Origin: Lawsonibacter celer
Lineage (GTDB): Bacteria; Bacillota; Clostridia; Oscillospirales; Oscillospiraceae
DNA: 64,000 nucleotides
Reading direction: 5' to 3'
Assembly: GCF_014281125.1 (NCBI RefSeq)
Contig: NZ_JACOEA010000009.1
Span: forward strand, 9,356-73,355
Shown: piece by piece, positions 24,530 to 32,023 of the stretch
How the letters are laid out: each line of letters opens with the position of its first letter
How positions within the stretch are numbered: position 1 is the first letter of the stretch
Notes under the pieces: model-generated
The model's input: only the letters and a program-made list of their open reading frames with translations
Told to the model about the DNA's origin: nothing
Database searches by the model: none
Made by a program: the position numbers and the translations under genes

Positions 24530-26641
24530 ATGCTGAAGTACCCGCATCTGTTCCAACCCATCCAGATCGGTAATATGCTGGTTCCCAACCGCATTTGCCA
24601 TGTGCCTACCGACGTCAGTTCCTCCCATGCCGATGGTTCGGTAAGTGAACGGGACATCCATCACCACAGCGAGCTGGCCAAGGGCGGCGTGGGCCTGATC
24701 ATTGTAGGCGCCACCTCCCCTGACTCTGCTACTGGCCGCCCCACCGTTACCGGCCTTGCGGCAGACAGCGATACGTTTATCCCAGGCTTGGCTCGCTTGG
24801 CGGAGAGCATGCACAAGTACGGCGCCAAGTGTGTGGTCCAGCTGCAGCACCCCGGCCGGCAGTGTGCTTGGCCCCGCTATAACACCATGTCCGCCACCGA
24901 TATGGTGGTGAAGCTGCCCTGGAGCGCGGGGCATGAGATCGTCTATGAAAACGCGGAGGAGAAGGGCAAGCCGGTGCGCGCCATGACCACCGAGGAAGTC
25001 GTGGATATGGTGGACAAATTCTCCGAGGCGGCCTGGCGTGTCAAGCAGGCTGGTTTTGACGGCGTGGAGCTTCATGCGGCTCATGGCTATCTGATCTCCC
25101 AGTTCATGTCCCCCTATCTAAACAAGCGCAACGACCGCTGGGGCGGCAGCTTTGAGAACCGGATGCGCTTTCCATTGGCCATCATCAGCTCTATCCAACA
25201 GAAGTGCGGCAAGGACTTCCCCATTTTAGTGCGCTACTCTGTGGACGAGTGGGTTGAGGGCGGCCGTGAGTGCGAGGAGAGCGTCCGCGTAGCTGCAGAG
25301 TTCGAGCAGGCAGGCGTGGCGGCTTTGGACCTGAGCCAGTGCATTCAGGAGAGCCCCGGTGCCGGCTTCGACCCCATGTACTATCCTGAGGGATGGACGC
25401 TTTACGCCTCCCAGGCGGTGAAAAAGGCCGTGTCCATTCCCGTTATCAACAGCCACACCTTCCGCAACCCCGACTTCTGTGAGAAGGTCCTGGCCGACGG
25501 CGACACCGATATGGTGGGTCTGTCCCGTCAGCTTTTGTGCGACCCCTACTGGGCGCTGAAGGCCTATCTGGGCAAGGACGAGCAAATCCGCCGCTGCATC
25601 TCCTGCCTGACCGGCTGCTGGCAGGAGAGTATGATGGCCAAGAAGGAGATTGGCTGTGCCATTAACCCCGCCTGCGGCCATATGGAGTTCGACAATATGG
25701 CTCTGGCCGAGAAGCCCCTGAATGTAGGCATTGTGGGCGGCGGCCCCGCCGGCATGGAGGCTGCCCGCATCGCCACGGTCCGCGGCCACAAAGTCACCCT
25801 CTTCGAGAAGAGCGGGGAGCTGGGCGGGGCCATTCTGGGCTGCTGCATGGCCCCGGGCAAGGAGAAGATGAAGTGGTATGCCGACTGGATCCGCAATCAG
25901 ATCAAGCAGCTGAAGGTGGATGTACGGCTGCGCACTGTACCTACGGTGGACGATTTGAAGGGCTTCGATGTGGTGCTCAACGCTACTGGCGCCTCCAGCT
26001 ATGTGCCTGAGTGCATCGGCGCGGAGCGGGTTGTGCCCTTTGAGGAGGCCATCGCCTGTCCCAAGGTGACCTGCCCCTTCCACCCCAAGGACCGCAAGAT
26101 GCGCAAGACCGGCCAGAAGGTCCTGGTCTGGGGCGACCACTACGCCGCCGCCGACACCGCCGCCGCCCTTGCCGGTATGGGTAAGGAGGTCACCGTGGTC
26201 ACTGACAAGAAGGAGTTTGCCGCCACGGTGGAGGTCATCCACATGTACGTGCTGCGCAAGCGCTTTGCCCAGACCGATGCCGAGGCCCTGCACAGTGAGC
26301 CCTTCAAGTTCCCGGTGAAAGTTATCGAGAACAGCACGGTTTACAGTGTGGAAGAGGGCAAGGTGGTCGTGATGGACAAGAACTTCAACCGCACCGAACT
26401 GGCCATCGACGATGTGATCACCTGCCACACCCGCTCCAACACCGCTTTCTTTGAGCAACTGCAGGCTGCGGGTATCCCGGTGATCAACGCCGGCGACAGC
26501 AAGCGGCCCCGCAACCTCCACGCCGCAGTGATGGAGGGCGCCACCTTCGGCCTGAAGCTGGAGGAGAACGTGCTGCTGAACTCCAACCACAGCGTGATCG
26601 ACGCGCTGCCCGCGGACGTGCGCGGCCAGATCCAGGATTAA
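24530..26641 (+). CDS. NADH:flavin oxidoreductase / enoate reductase (BaiCD/FadH type)
   Basis: A 703-residue iron-sulfur flavoenzyme. Residues 1-350 form the OYE-type FMN barrel with VELHAAHGYLISQFMSP and NDRWGGSFENRMRF. A 4Fe-4S site follows (Cys356, 359, 363 and 376, spacing C-x2-C-x3-C-x12-C). From about 395 an FAD/NAD module begins with VGIVGGGPAGMEAAR. This layout is shared by 2,4-dienoyl-CoA reductase, 2-enoate reductase and bile-acid BaiCD/BaiH. It reduces an activated C=C bond; substrate cannot be read. ATG 24530 has AAAGGAGAG seven bases upstream; an earlier in-frame ATG at 24509 lacks one. An AraC regulator and MFS carrier precede it. A terminator follows. Confidence 0.9.
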   Translation: MLKYPHLFQPIQIGNMLVPNRICHVPTDVSSSHADGSVSERDIHHHSELAKGGVGLIIVGATSPDSATGRPTVTGLAADSDTFIPGLARLAESMHKYGAKCVVQLQHPGRQCAWPRYNTMSATDMVVKLPWSAGHEIVYENAEEKGKPVRAMTTEEVVDMVDKFSEAAWRVKQAGFDGVELHAAHGYLISQFMSPYLNKRNDRWGGSFENRMRFPLAIISSIQQKCGKDFPILVRYSVDEWVEGGRECEESVRVAAEFEQAGVAALDLSQCIQESPGAGFDPMYYPEGWTLYASQAVKKAVSIPVINSHTFRNPDFCEKVLADGDTDMVGLSRQLLCDPYWALKAYLGKDEQIRRCISCLTGCWQESMMAKKEIGCAINPACGHMEFDNMALAEKPLNVGIVGGGPAGMEAARIATVRGHKVTLFEKSGELGGAILGCCMAPGKEKMKWYADWIRNQIKQLKVDVRLRTVPTVDDLKGFDVVLNATGASSYVPECIGAERVVPFEEAIACPKVTCPFHPKDRKMRKTGQKVLVWGDHYAAADTAAALAGMGKEVTVVTDKKEFAATVEVIHMYVLRKRFAQTDAEALHSEPFKFPVKVIENSTVYSVEEGKVVVMDKNFNRTELAIDDVITCHTRSNTAFFEQLQAAGIPVINAGDSKRPRNLHAAVMEGATFGLKLEENVLLNSNHSVIDALPADVRGQIQD

Positions 26642-26662
26642 GACCTTTACTCCAAATACGGC

Positions 26663-26702
26663 AAAAAGCGGACCGCCCCAACGGGCAATGTCATTAAGTT
26701 AA
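26663..26702 (+). repeat. Left 40-bp inverted repeat of the tfoX segment
   Basis: The 40-bp unit is the reverse complement of 27416-27455 in its 15-bp outer arm and 17-bp inner arm. The 8-bp centre differs: both copies carry a small GCCC-(C)AAC-GGGC hairpin that keeps the same orientation on the plus strand while the arms are inverted. Each copy ends outward in a T run. Confidence 0.8.
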
Positions 26703-26718
26703 TGCTTTTGCCAAACAC

Positions 26719-26760
26719 AAAAAAGCACCCACCCCGTTTGAACGGGGTGGGTGCTTTTTC
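26719..26760 (+). terminator. Strong hairpin inside the left repeat
   Basis: AAAAGCACCCACCCCGTT (26721-26738) pairs with 26741-26758 over 18 bp with T runs on both strands, so it can terminate in either direction. It may end the reductase transcript or the tfoX transcript. Confidence 0.8.
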
Positions 26761-26848
26761 TGATGCGGTAACGGTAGTTATTCTGCATGATGCTGCATTT
26801 TATACCCGGGAAAATCGAAAGCAGGTTGTTCGAAAAATTATAATTTAC

Positions 26849-27106
26849 CTACTTCTTATGGCACTGATAAAATGCTTTCAAATCCGCTTTTACTTCCTCC
26901 GGTATCAGGGTTTTCTTCACACCGCGAATAGCCCCTTCCAGCGCCAGCAAGCGGTTGATACAGGCTGATTCATCTATTTGCTGTATTTTTAGCCATGCCG
27001 CTTTGGCACCTGTGCTTTTTAGTTCATCAGCAGTATTTATACCAACCTGCATGAGCTGTTCTTCAACAACCTTTCCTATGTTTGGCAATTTTGACAATTC
27101 TCCCAC
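26849..27106 (-). CDS. TfoX/Sxy C-terminal-domain protein
   Basis: An 85-residue helical protein made only of the TfoX C-terminal (helix-hairpin-helix-like) domain: LSKLPNIGKVVEEQLMQVGI, then ALEGAIRGVKKTLIPEEVK and a FYQCHKK tail. Full TfoX proteins control competence in Proteobacteria; the stand-alone C-domain in Firmicutes has no established role. The GTG at 27106 has AAGG eight bases upstream; a GTG at 27115 would add three residues. Its base composition is clearly more AT-rich than neighbouring genes, and it is the only gene between the 40-bp inverted repeats, which suggests transfer as a unit. Confidence 0.8.
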   Translation of the reverse strand: MGELSKLPNIGKVVEEQLMQVGINTADELKSTGAKAAWLKIQQIDESACINRLLALEGAIRGVKKTLIPEEVKADLKAFYQCHKK

Positions 27107-27415
27107 AATACACACCTTCCTCTACAATTTCCCATTTATCTGCCTGTTTATCCTTCTAAAGTATATCATACTTGGAAATCAGCAAAACCGCTCGATTTAT
27201 GCGCTTTAAACTGTTTGAACTGTCGCGTGCGAACACCGTTCCACCACGGCGTGAAGCTAGTGTGCCTCGCGAGTGATTTTGAACGCAAGAGGAGTGAGTG
27301 TTTATTTACATTTTGGTTATACTTCGCCCTTTAACTAAACGCCACAGGGAAGAAAAAAGCCAGCCGTTAAGGAACGGAACCTCGCGTTTCGCCCCCCTAC
27401 AGCTGGCTTTTTCGC
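27107..27415. other. AT-rich non-coding stretch with a long-loop hairpin
   Basis: No gene was recognised. On the minus strand a TATACT box (plus 27161-27166) could be the tfoX -10, but no good -35 was found. Near 27215-27300 are remnants with an odd composition and no motif. AAAAAGCCAGC (27354-27364) pairs with GCTGGCTTTTT (27402-27412) around a 37-base loop, mirroring the hairpin next to the left repeat. Confidence 0.5.
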
Positions 27416-27455
27416 TTAACTTAATGACATTGGCCCAACGGGCGGTCCGCTTTTT
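27416..27455 (-). repeat. Right 40-bp inverted repeat of the tfoX segment
   Basis: Partner of 26663-26702. The arms are identical (15 and 17 bp) in reverse complement; the central hairpin loop is AAC rather than CAAC. The T run faces outward toward ackA. Confidence 0.8.
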
Positions 27456-27492
27456 GGTTGGAAAATTTGGTTTGCCGGTCATCGGGAGAGGG

Positions 27493-27517
27493 CATCCGGC
27501 GGCAGCGCCGCCGGATG
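27493..27517 (-). terminator. Hairpin downstream of ackA
   Basis: CATCCGGCGGC and GCCGCCGGATG form a perfect 11-bp stem with a 3-base loop, 14 bases beyond the ackA stop. There is no T run on the ackA strand, so termination may be imperfect. Confidence 0.55.
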
Positions 27518-27530
27518 TGAAACACAGAAA

Positions 27531-28727
27531 TCAGCCCTTGACAATCGCGGCCGTGTCCATGGCGATCATGAGCTCCTCGTCGGTGGGAATGAGGAGGACC
27601 TTCACCTTGGAGTCGGCGGCGGAGATCACGGTTTCCTTGCCGCGGGTGTTGTTGGCCTCGGCGTCCATCTTCACACCCATGAACTCCAGGCCGGAGGCGA
27701 TGGCCATGCGGGTGGCGGCGTCATTCTCGCCCACGCCGGCAGTGAACACGATGGCGTCCACTCCGCCCATGGCGGCGGCGTACGCGCCCACCAGCTTCTT
27801 CACGCTGTACTGGAAGGCCTCCAGAGCCAGCTCCGCCCGCTGGTTGCCCTGCTTGGCGGCGTCCTCAATGTCGCGGAAGTCAGAGGACACGCCGGAGATG
27901 CCCAGCACGCCCGACTTCTTGTTCAGGATGTTCATCATTTCCTTCATGCCGTACCCGTACTTGTTCATCAGGTACTCCAGGATGCCGGCGTCCAGGTCAC
28001 CGGAGCGGGTGCCCATGGGCACGCCGGCCAGGGGAGTAAAGCCCATGGAGGTGTCCACGCTCTTGCCGCCATCCACAGCGGCCACGGAGGAGCCGTTGCC
28101 CAGATGGCAGGTGATGACCTTCACGTCCTCAATCTTCTTGCCCAGCATGTCGGCCGCCCGAGCGGAGACGTAGCGGTGGGAGGTGCCGTGGAAGCCGTAG
28201 CGGCGGACCTTGTCGGTCTCATAGTACTCATAGGGCAGAGCGTAGATGTAGCTCTTGGCGGGCATGGTCTGGTGGAAGGCGGTGTCAAACACGGCCACCA
28301 TGGGTACGCCGGGCATGACCTTCTCACAGGCACGAATGCCGGTGATGTTGGCGGGGTTGTGCAGGGGGGCCAGGGGGATGCACTCCTCCAGGGCGGCCAT
28401 TACATCGCCGGTGATGCGCACGGAGGAGGCGAACTTCTCGCCGCCGTGCACCACGCGGTGGCCTACCGCGTCGATCTCAGAGGCGCTCTTGATGACCCCG
28501 TGCTCGGGAGAGAGCAGAGCGTCCAGCACGGCCTGGATGGCCTCGGCATGGGTGGGCATGGGGATCTCAAACTCGTGCTTGGCGTCCTTGGCGGGTACCT
28601 TGTGGGTGAGGCGGCCGTCGATGCCGATGCGCTCACACAGGCCCTTGGCCAGCACCTCGCGGGTCTCGGGATCCATCAGCTGATACTTCAGCGAGGAGCT
28701 GCCGGCGTTGATAACCAGAACTTTCAT
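27531..28727 (-). CDS. ackA: Acetate kinase
   Basis: Converts acetyl phosphate plus ADP to acetate plus ATP, the last step of acetate fermentation. The 398 residues match the family length and show [14 protein letters not shown] at the N-terminus, [51 protein letters not shown] and the C-terminal [16 protein letters not shown] lies upstream of the ATG. No pta gene is adjacent. It is divergent from tmcAL, whose product also uses acetate. Confidence 0.97.
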   Translation of the reverse strand: MKVLVINAGSSSLKYQLMDPETREVLAKGLCERIGIDGRLTHKVPAKDAKHEFEIPMPTHAEAIQAVLDALLSPEHGVIKSASEIDAVGHRVVHGGEKFASSVRITGDVMAALEECIPLAPLHNPANITGIRACEKVMPGVPMVAVFDTAFHQTMPAKSYIYALPYEYYETDKVRRYGFHGTSHRYVSARAADMLGKKIEDVKVITCHLGNGSSVAAVDGGKSVDTSMGFTPLAGVPMGTRSGDLDAGILEYLMNKYGYGMKEMMNILNKKSGVLGISGVSSDFRDIEDAAKQGNQRAELALEAFQYSVKKLVGAYAAAMGGVDAIVFTAGVGENDAATRMAIASGLEFMGVKMDAEANNTRGKETVISAADSKVKVLLIPTDEELMIAMDTAAIVKG

Positions 28728-28900
28728 GACTCAGATCTCTCCTTAAACAAACTTTTTTGAGTATGGCTTGTAGGGTAAGGGGTCTCGTAGTAAAATAAGT
28801 CCATATGTAATTTCTATTTTAGCCCTTTTTTCCCAAAAGGACAACCCATATTTTGAAAGAAAACCGGGGGAAATTCCGCCCCGGACTTGGAGGAAGCGCT

Positions 28901-30121
28901 ATGAAAACCGCCGGAATTGTCGCGGAATATAACCCCTTTCACCGGGGGCACGCCTGGCATATCGCGCAGACGCGCCGGGCGCTGGGGGAGGACGGGGGGA
29001 TCGTGTGCGTCATGAGCGGGCACTGGGTCCAGCGGGGGGAGTGCGCCCTGGCGGACAAGTGGAGCCGGACAAAGCTGGCCCTGGCGGGGGGCGCGGACCT
29101 GGTGCTGGAGCTGCCCACCCCCTGGGCCATGGCCACGGCGGAGACCTTTGCCCGGGGGGCGGTGGGACTGCTGGCGGCCACGGGGGTGGTGGACGTGCTC
29201 TCCTTCGGCAGCGAGTGCGGGGACGCGGGACGCCTGGGGCAGATCGCCGGCTGCCTGGACAGCCCCCGGTACCGGGCCGGCTTGGCGCGCTTTTTGGGGC
29301 AGGGCATGACCTTCGCCGCCTGCCGGCAGGCGGCGGTGAAGGATATCCTGGGGACGGAAGCGGCCAGGCTGCTCTCCGGCCCTAACAACAACCTGGGGGT
29401 GGAATATCTCCGCGCCCTGAATGCGCTTCACAGCGGCATTGCGCCGCTGGCTGTGCTCCGCCGGGGGGCGGAGCACCACGGCGTGGGGGTGGAGCCCGGC
29501 TTCGCCCCGGCGGCCCAGATCCGCGCGCTGATCCGCGCTGGGGACTGGGGCGGGGCGGGAGCCCTTCTGCCGGGCGGGAGCGAGGAGGCACTGCGCGGCA
29601 TTGAGCTGGCCGAGCTGGTCCGGTGCGAGCGGGCGGTCCTGGCCCGGCTGCGCACTATGGCTCCGATGGACTGGGCCGCCCTGCCGGACGGTGGGGCGGC
29701 AGAGGGCCTGCCGGAGCGGCTCACACGCGCCGCCGGGCAGGCCCGGACCCTGGAGGAATTCTATACGATGGCCAAGACCAAGCGCTATCCCCACGCCCGG
29801 CTGCGCCGACTGGCCGTGGGGGCTTTCCTGGGGCTGAAGGCGGCGCAGCTGCCCCAGGCGCCTGCCTACCTGCGGGTGCTGGGGTTCAATGCCAGAGGAC
29901 AGGGCCTGCTCCGGGAGATGAAGGAAAAGGCCGCCCTGCCGGTGCTCACCAAGCCCGCTCATGCCAAGGGATTGGATGGAGAGGCCCGGCGCCTGTTTGA
30001 GCTGGAGAGCCGCTGTACCGACCTATATGCCCTGTGTCTGGAGCACCCATGGCCCTGTGGCCGGGAGTATACGACCGGGCCGGTGCTTACCGCCCCTTCC
30101 GCCGTGATCTGCGCAGAGTGA
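28901..30121 (+). CDS. tmcAL: tRNA(Met) cytidine acetate ligase
   Basis: Forms N4-acetylcytidine at the wobble position of elongator tRNA-Met from acetate and ATP. The 406-residue protein starts with GIVAEYNPFHRGH, the nucleotidyl-transferase HxGH-like motif, then CVMSGHWVQRGECA and GADLVLELPTPWAMATAE, followed by the AKTKRYPHARLRRL RNA-binding segment near residue 290. GGAGGAA sits seven bases before the ATG. Its 3' end overlaps the convergent gene at 30087 by 35 bp. Neighbouring ackA makes acetate, the same substrate; this pairing is common in Firmicutes. Confidence 0.93.
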   Translation: MKTAGIVAEYNPFHRGHAWHIAQTRRALGEDGGIVCVMSGHWVQRGECALADKWSRTKLALAGGADLVLELPTPWAMATAETFARGAVGLLAATGVVDVLSFGSECGDAGRLGQIAGCLDSPRYRAGLARFLGQGMTFAACRQAAVKDILGTEAARLLSGPNNNLGVEYLRALNALHSGIAPLAVLRRGAEHHGVGVEPGFAPAAQIRALIRAGDWGGAGALLPGGSEEALRGIELAELVRCERAVLARLRTMAPMDWAALPDGGAAEGLPERLTRAAGQARTLEEFYTMAKTKRYPHARLRRLAVGAFLGLKAAQLPQAPAYLRVLGFNARGQGLLREMKEKAALPVLTKPAHAKGLDGEARRLFELESRCTDLYALCLEHPWPCGREYTTGPVLTAPSAVICAE

Positions 30122-30965
30122 GCCGGACAGCGAGAAGGATCAGGAAAACCGCAAGGATCAGCAGCACAGGCCAGAAAAATGCAAAGAGATAGGCGGCGCT
30201 GGAGAGAAAAGCGGAGAGCGCGGCCTGGGCGCGGTCCAGCAGAGTGATCTCCGGCTTTGGATAGAGGGTGAAAGTCAGCTCCGTCTCAGGGAGCGTGTCA
30301 AAATGGGCTGTGTAGCGGAAGTCTCCGTCCGCCTCCAGCGGCAGGGAGGCGTCCACAAGGTAGGGGCAGCTTTCGGGGGTGTTCACGGTAAGGTCAAGGG
30401 TGCCGAAATCGGCCCAATACCGGGCGGGCGAGAGCAGGTAGGTGAATTCCTGAGTCCAGTGGCTGGTGCCGTCCCGGCAGGCATAGGCGTAGCTTTGGTA
30501 GGACACGGCAACCTCACGGCTGTCCTCTGCGGGGAAATCTACGGTATAGACAAGGGCGGTACGGCCGGCGTCCTCACCATCCGGGGAAACCGTTCGGGCG
30601 GAGAAATCCAGGGGAATGCCGTCCGCGGTGACACAGGCCAAATCTGTCCAATCGGCGGGGGAAGGCGGGCCGACCTGCCCATCATATTCGTCCAGATAGA
30701 AGGCCATCTGGACGGAACAAGGGTCTGAGGTTGGATTTTTCATTTGATATACGGCGGTGACTTGGGCGGAGAGCTGTACGCCGTCCCACTCCGATACGTC
30801 AAAGGTGAGCTGTTCCGCGGTGACTGTGATGGGACAGTCCTCCTGAATTTCCAGAACAGAGCCGCCGATTCCGCCGTAACGGGTGGGCGCGGAATTTGCG
30901 TTGGTCGGCAGAAGCAGTGCCGGCAGCAGAAGCAGAGAGAGGACACAGAAACGTACTTTTTTCAT
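30087..30965 (-). CDS. Exported membrane-anchored protein of unknown function
   Basis: A 292-residue protein with a signal peptide (FCVLSLLLLPALLLPTNANSA), an extracytoplasmic beta-rich domain of about 220 residues, and one C-terminal transmembrane helix (LFAFFWPVLLILAVFLILLAV) ending in a basic Arg/Lys tail. AGGAGG sits five bases before the ATG. The topology resembles DUF4424/DUF3324-like exported proteins, but no family was recognised with confidence. It is convergent with tmcAL and its last 11 codons and stop overlap that gene in antisense. Confidence 0.7.
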   Translation of the reverse strand: MKKVRFCVLSLLLLPALLLPTNANSAPTRYGGIGGSVLEIQEDCPITVTAEQLTFDVSEWDGVQLSAQVTAVYQMKNPTSDPCSVQMAFYLDEYDGQVGPPSPADWTDLACVTADGIPLDFSARTVSPDGEDAGRTALVYTVDFPAEDSREVAVSYQSYAYACRDGTSHWTQEFTYLLSPARYWADFGTLDLTVNTPESCPYLVDASLPLEADGDFRYTAHFDTLPETELTFTLYPKPEITLLDRAQAALSAFLSSAAYLFAFFWPVLLILAVFLILLAVRLTLRRSRRKGR

Positions 30966-31057
30966 TTGGACCTCCTATTCCACGACGTTATATACGGAAT
31001 CTTCCTCATCTCCATCCTAGCAAAAAAGAAAAACAGGGTCAATGACACAGGGGCTAC

Positions 31058-31097
31058 AAAATCGAGGGGGCGGCCATCGGGCCGCCCCCTCGATTAT
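31058..31097 (-). terminator. Terminator overlapping the rhomboid-like gene stop
   Basis: A 15-bp stem, AATCGAGGGGGCGGC with GCCGCCCCCTCGATT (31060-31074 and 31081-31095), followed by TTT on the minus strand. It begins inside the stop codon of the upstream gene. Confidence 0.8.
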
Positions 31098-31945
31098 TGC
31101 ACATGCACATGGTTGTGGATATGCTCCGAGCAATAGCAGTAGTAGCCGTTGCATTTGGAGCAGTAGCGGAATTCCTCGTTGGGGTAGTCGGTATCGGTCT
31201 TGCCGCAGACGGCGCATTTGTGGATATAGCCCTTTTGCTGCTGGGCGGCCTTGGTGGCCTGTTTGAAGTTGACCGTCTGCCGGGAGTGGCGGTATTTGAC
31301 CCGGCCGAACAGGGCACTGACATCCGACCAGAAGAAGAGCAGGTAGTTGAGCACAGCTACCAGGGGCAGCAGGCAGAACATCCACACGCCGCCGGCGATA
31401 TAGCGCACGCAGTCAATGCCGAACAGGGCCAGATCCAGCCAGGCAAGCCATTTGACCTTCACGGGAATGATAAAGAAAAACAGAACCTGCATGTCCGGAT
31501 AGAGGGAGGCAAAGGCCAGGAACATGGACATGTTAACATAATACATATTGACATAGGAGTAAACCTCCCAAACGCCGGTCAGGCGGAGCAGCACGCCGGC
31601 GATGACGGTGAGCACAATGCCGGAGGCGTAAAACAGGGTAAATTTACCGCTGCCCCACTCCCGCTCCAACGTGGTGCCGATGAACCAGTAAAAATAGAGG
31701 GAGAGCAGGAAGAACAGGGGACTGTAGTTAATGGGGATAAAGATGAAGCTGATGATTCGCCAGACCTGCCCCTGCAGGATCAGATCTGGGAAAAAAGCCA
31801 GCAGGTTCGAGCAGGCGTAGTTGCTGAACAAATCCAGCAGAAACACGACTACATTGCCGATGACAATATACTTCATCAGATTGGGAATCCCGAAGTTGGG
31901 ATGCTTGCGGCAGAATCGGTCCATCCAGGTTTGCAGAGCGTTCAA
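31094..31945 (-). CDS. Rhomboid-fold membrane protein with C-terminal Cys-rich domain
   Basis: A 283-residue protein with six hydrophobic helices and the rhomboid-like sequence LILQGQVWRIISFIFIP, then GTTLEREWGSGKFTLFY. The protease GxSG motif is not present; the aligned place reads NMSM, and no helix-6 histidine was found, so it is probably a pseudo-rhomboid rather than an active protease. The soluble C-terminus (about 225-283) contains CAVCGKTD, CSKCNGYYCYC and a HIHNHVHV tail, a probable zinc ribbon. Start is a TTG with GGGAGG seven bases upstream. Confidence 0.75.
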   Translation of the reverse strand: MNALQTWMDRFCRKHPNFGIPNLMKYIVIGNVVVFLLDLFSNYACSNLLAFFPDLILQGQVWRIISFIFIPINYSPLFFLLSLYFYWFIGTTLEREWGSGKFTLFYASGIVLTVIAGVLLRLTGVWEVYSYVNMYYVNMSMFLAFASLYPDMQVLFFFIIPVKVKWLAWLDLALFGIDCVRYIAGGVWMFCLLPLVAVLNYLLFFWSDVSALFGRVKYRHSRQTVNFKQATKAAQQQKGYIHKCAVCGKTDTDYPNEEFRYCSKCNGYYCYCSEHIHNHVHVQ

Positions 31946-32023
31946 TTAAATTCCTCCCAGGTTGAAGGTAGTAAGGCAAGTCTAGCAGGGTGCGGGGGTA
32001 AAGTTGGGAACAAATTGTAAACT

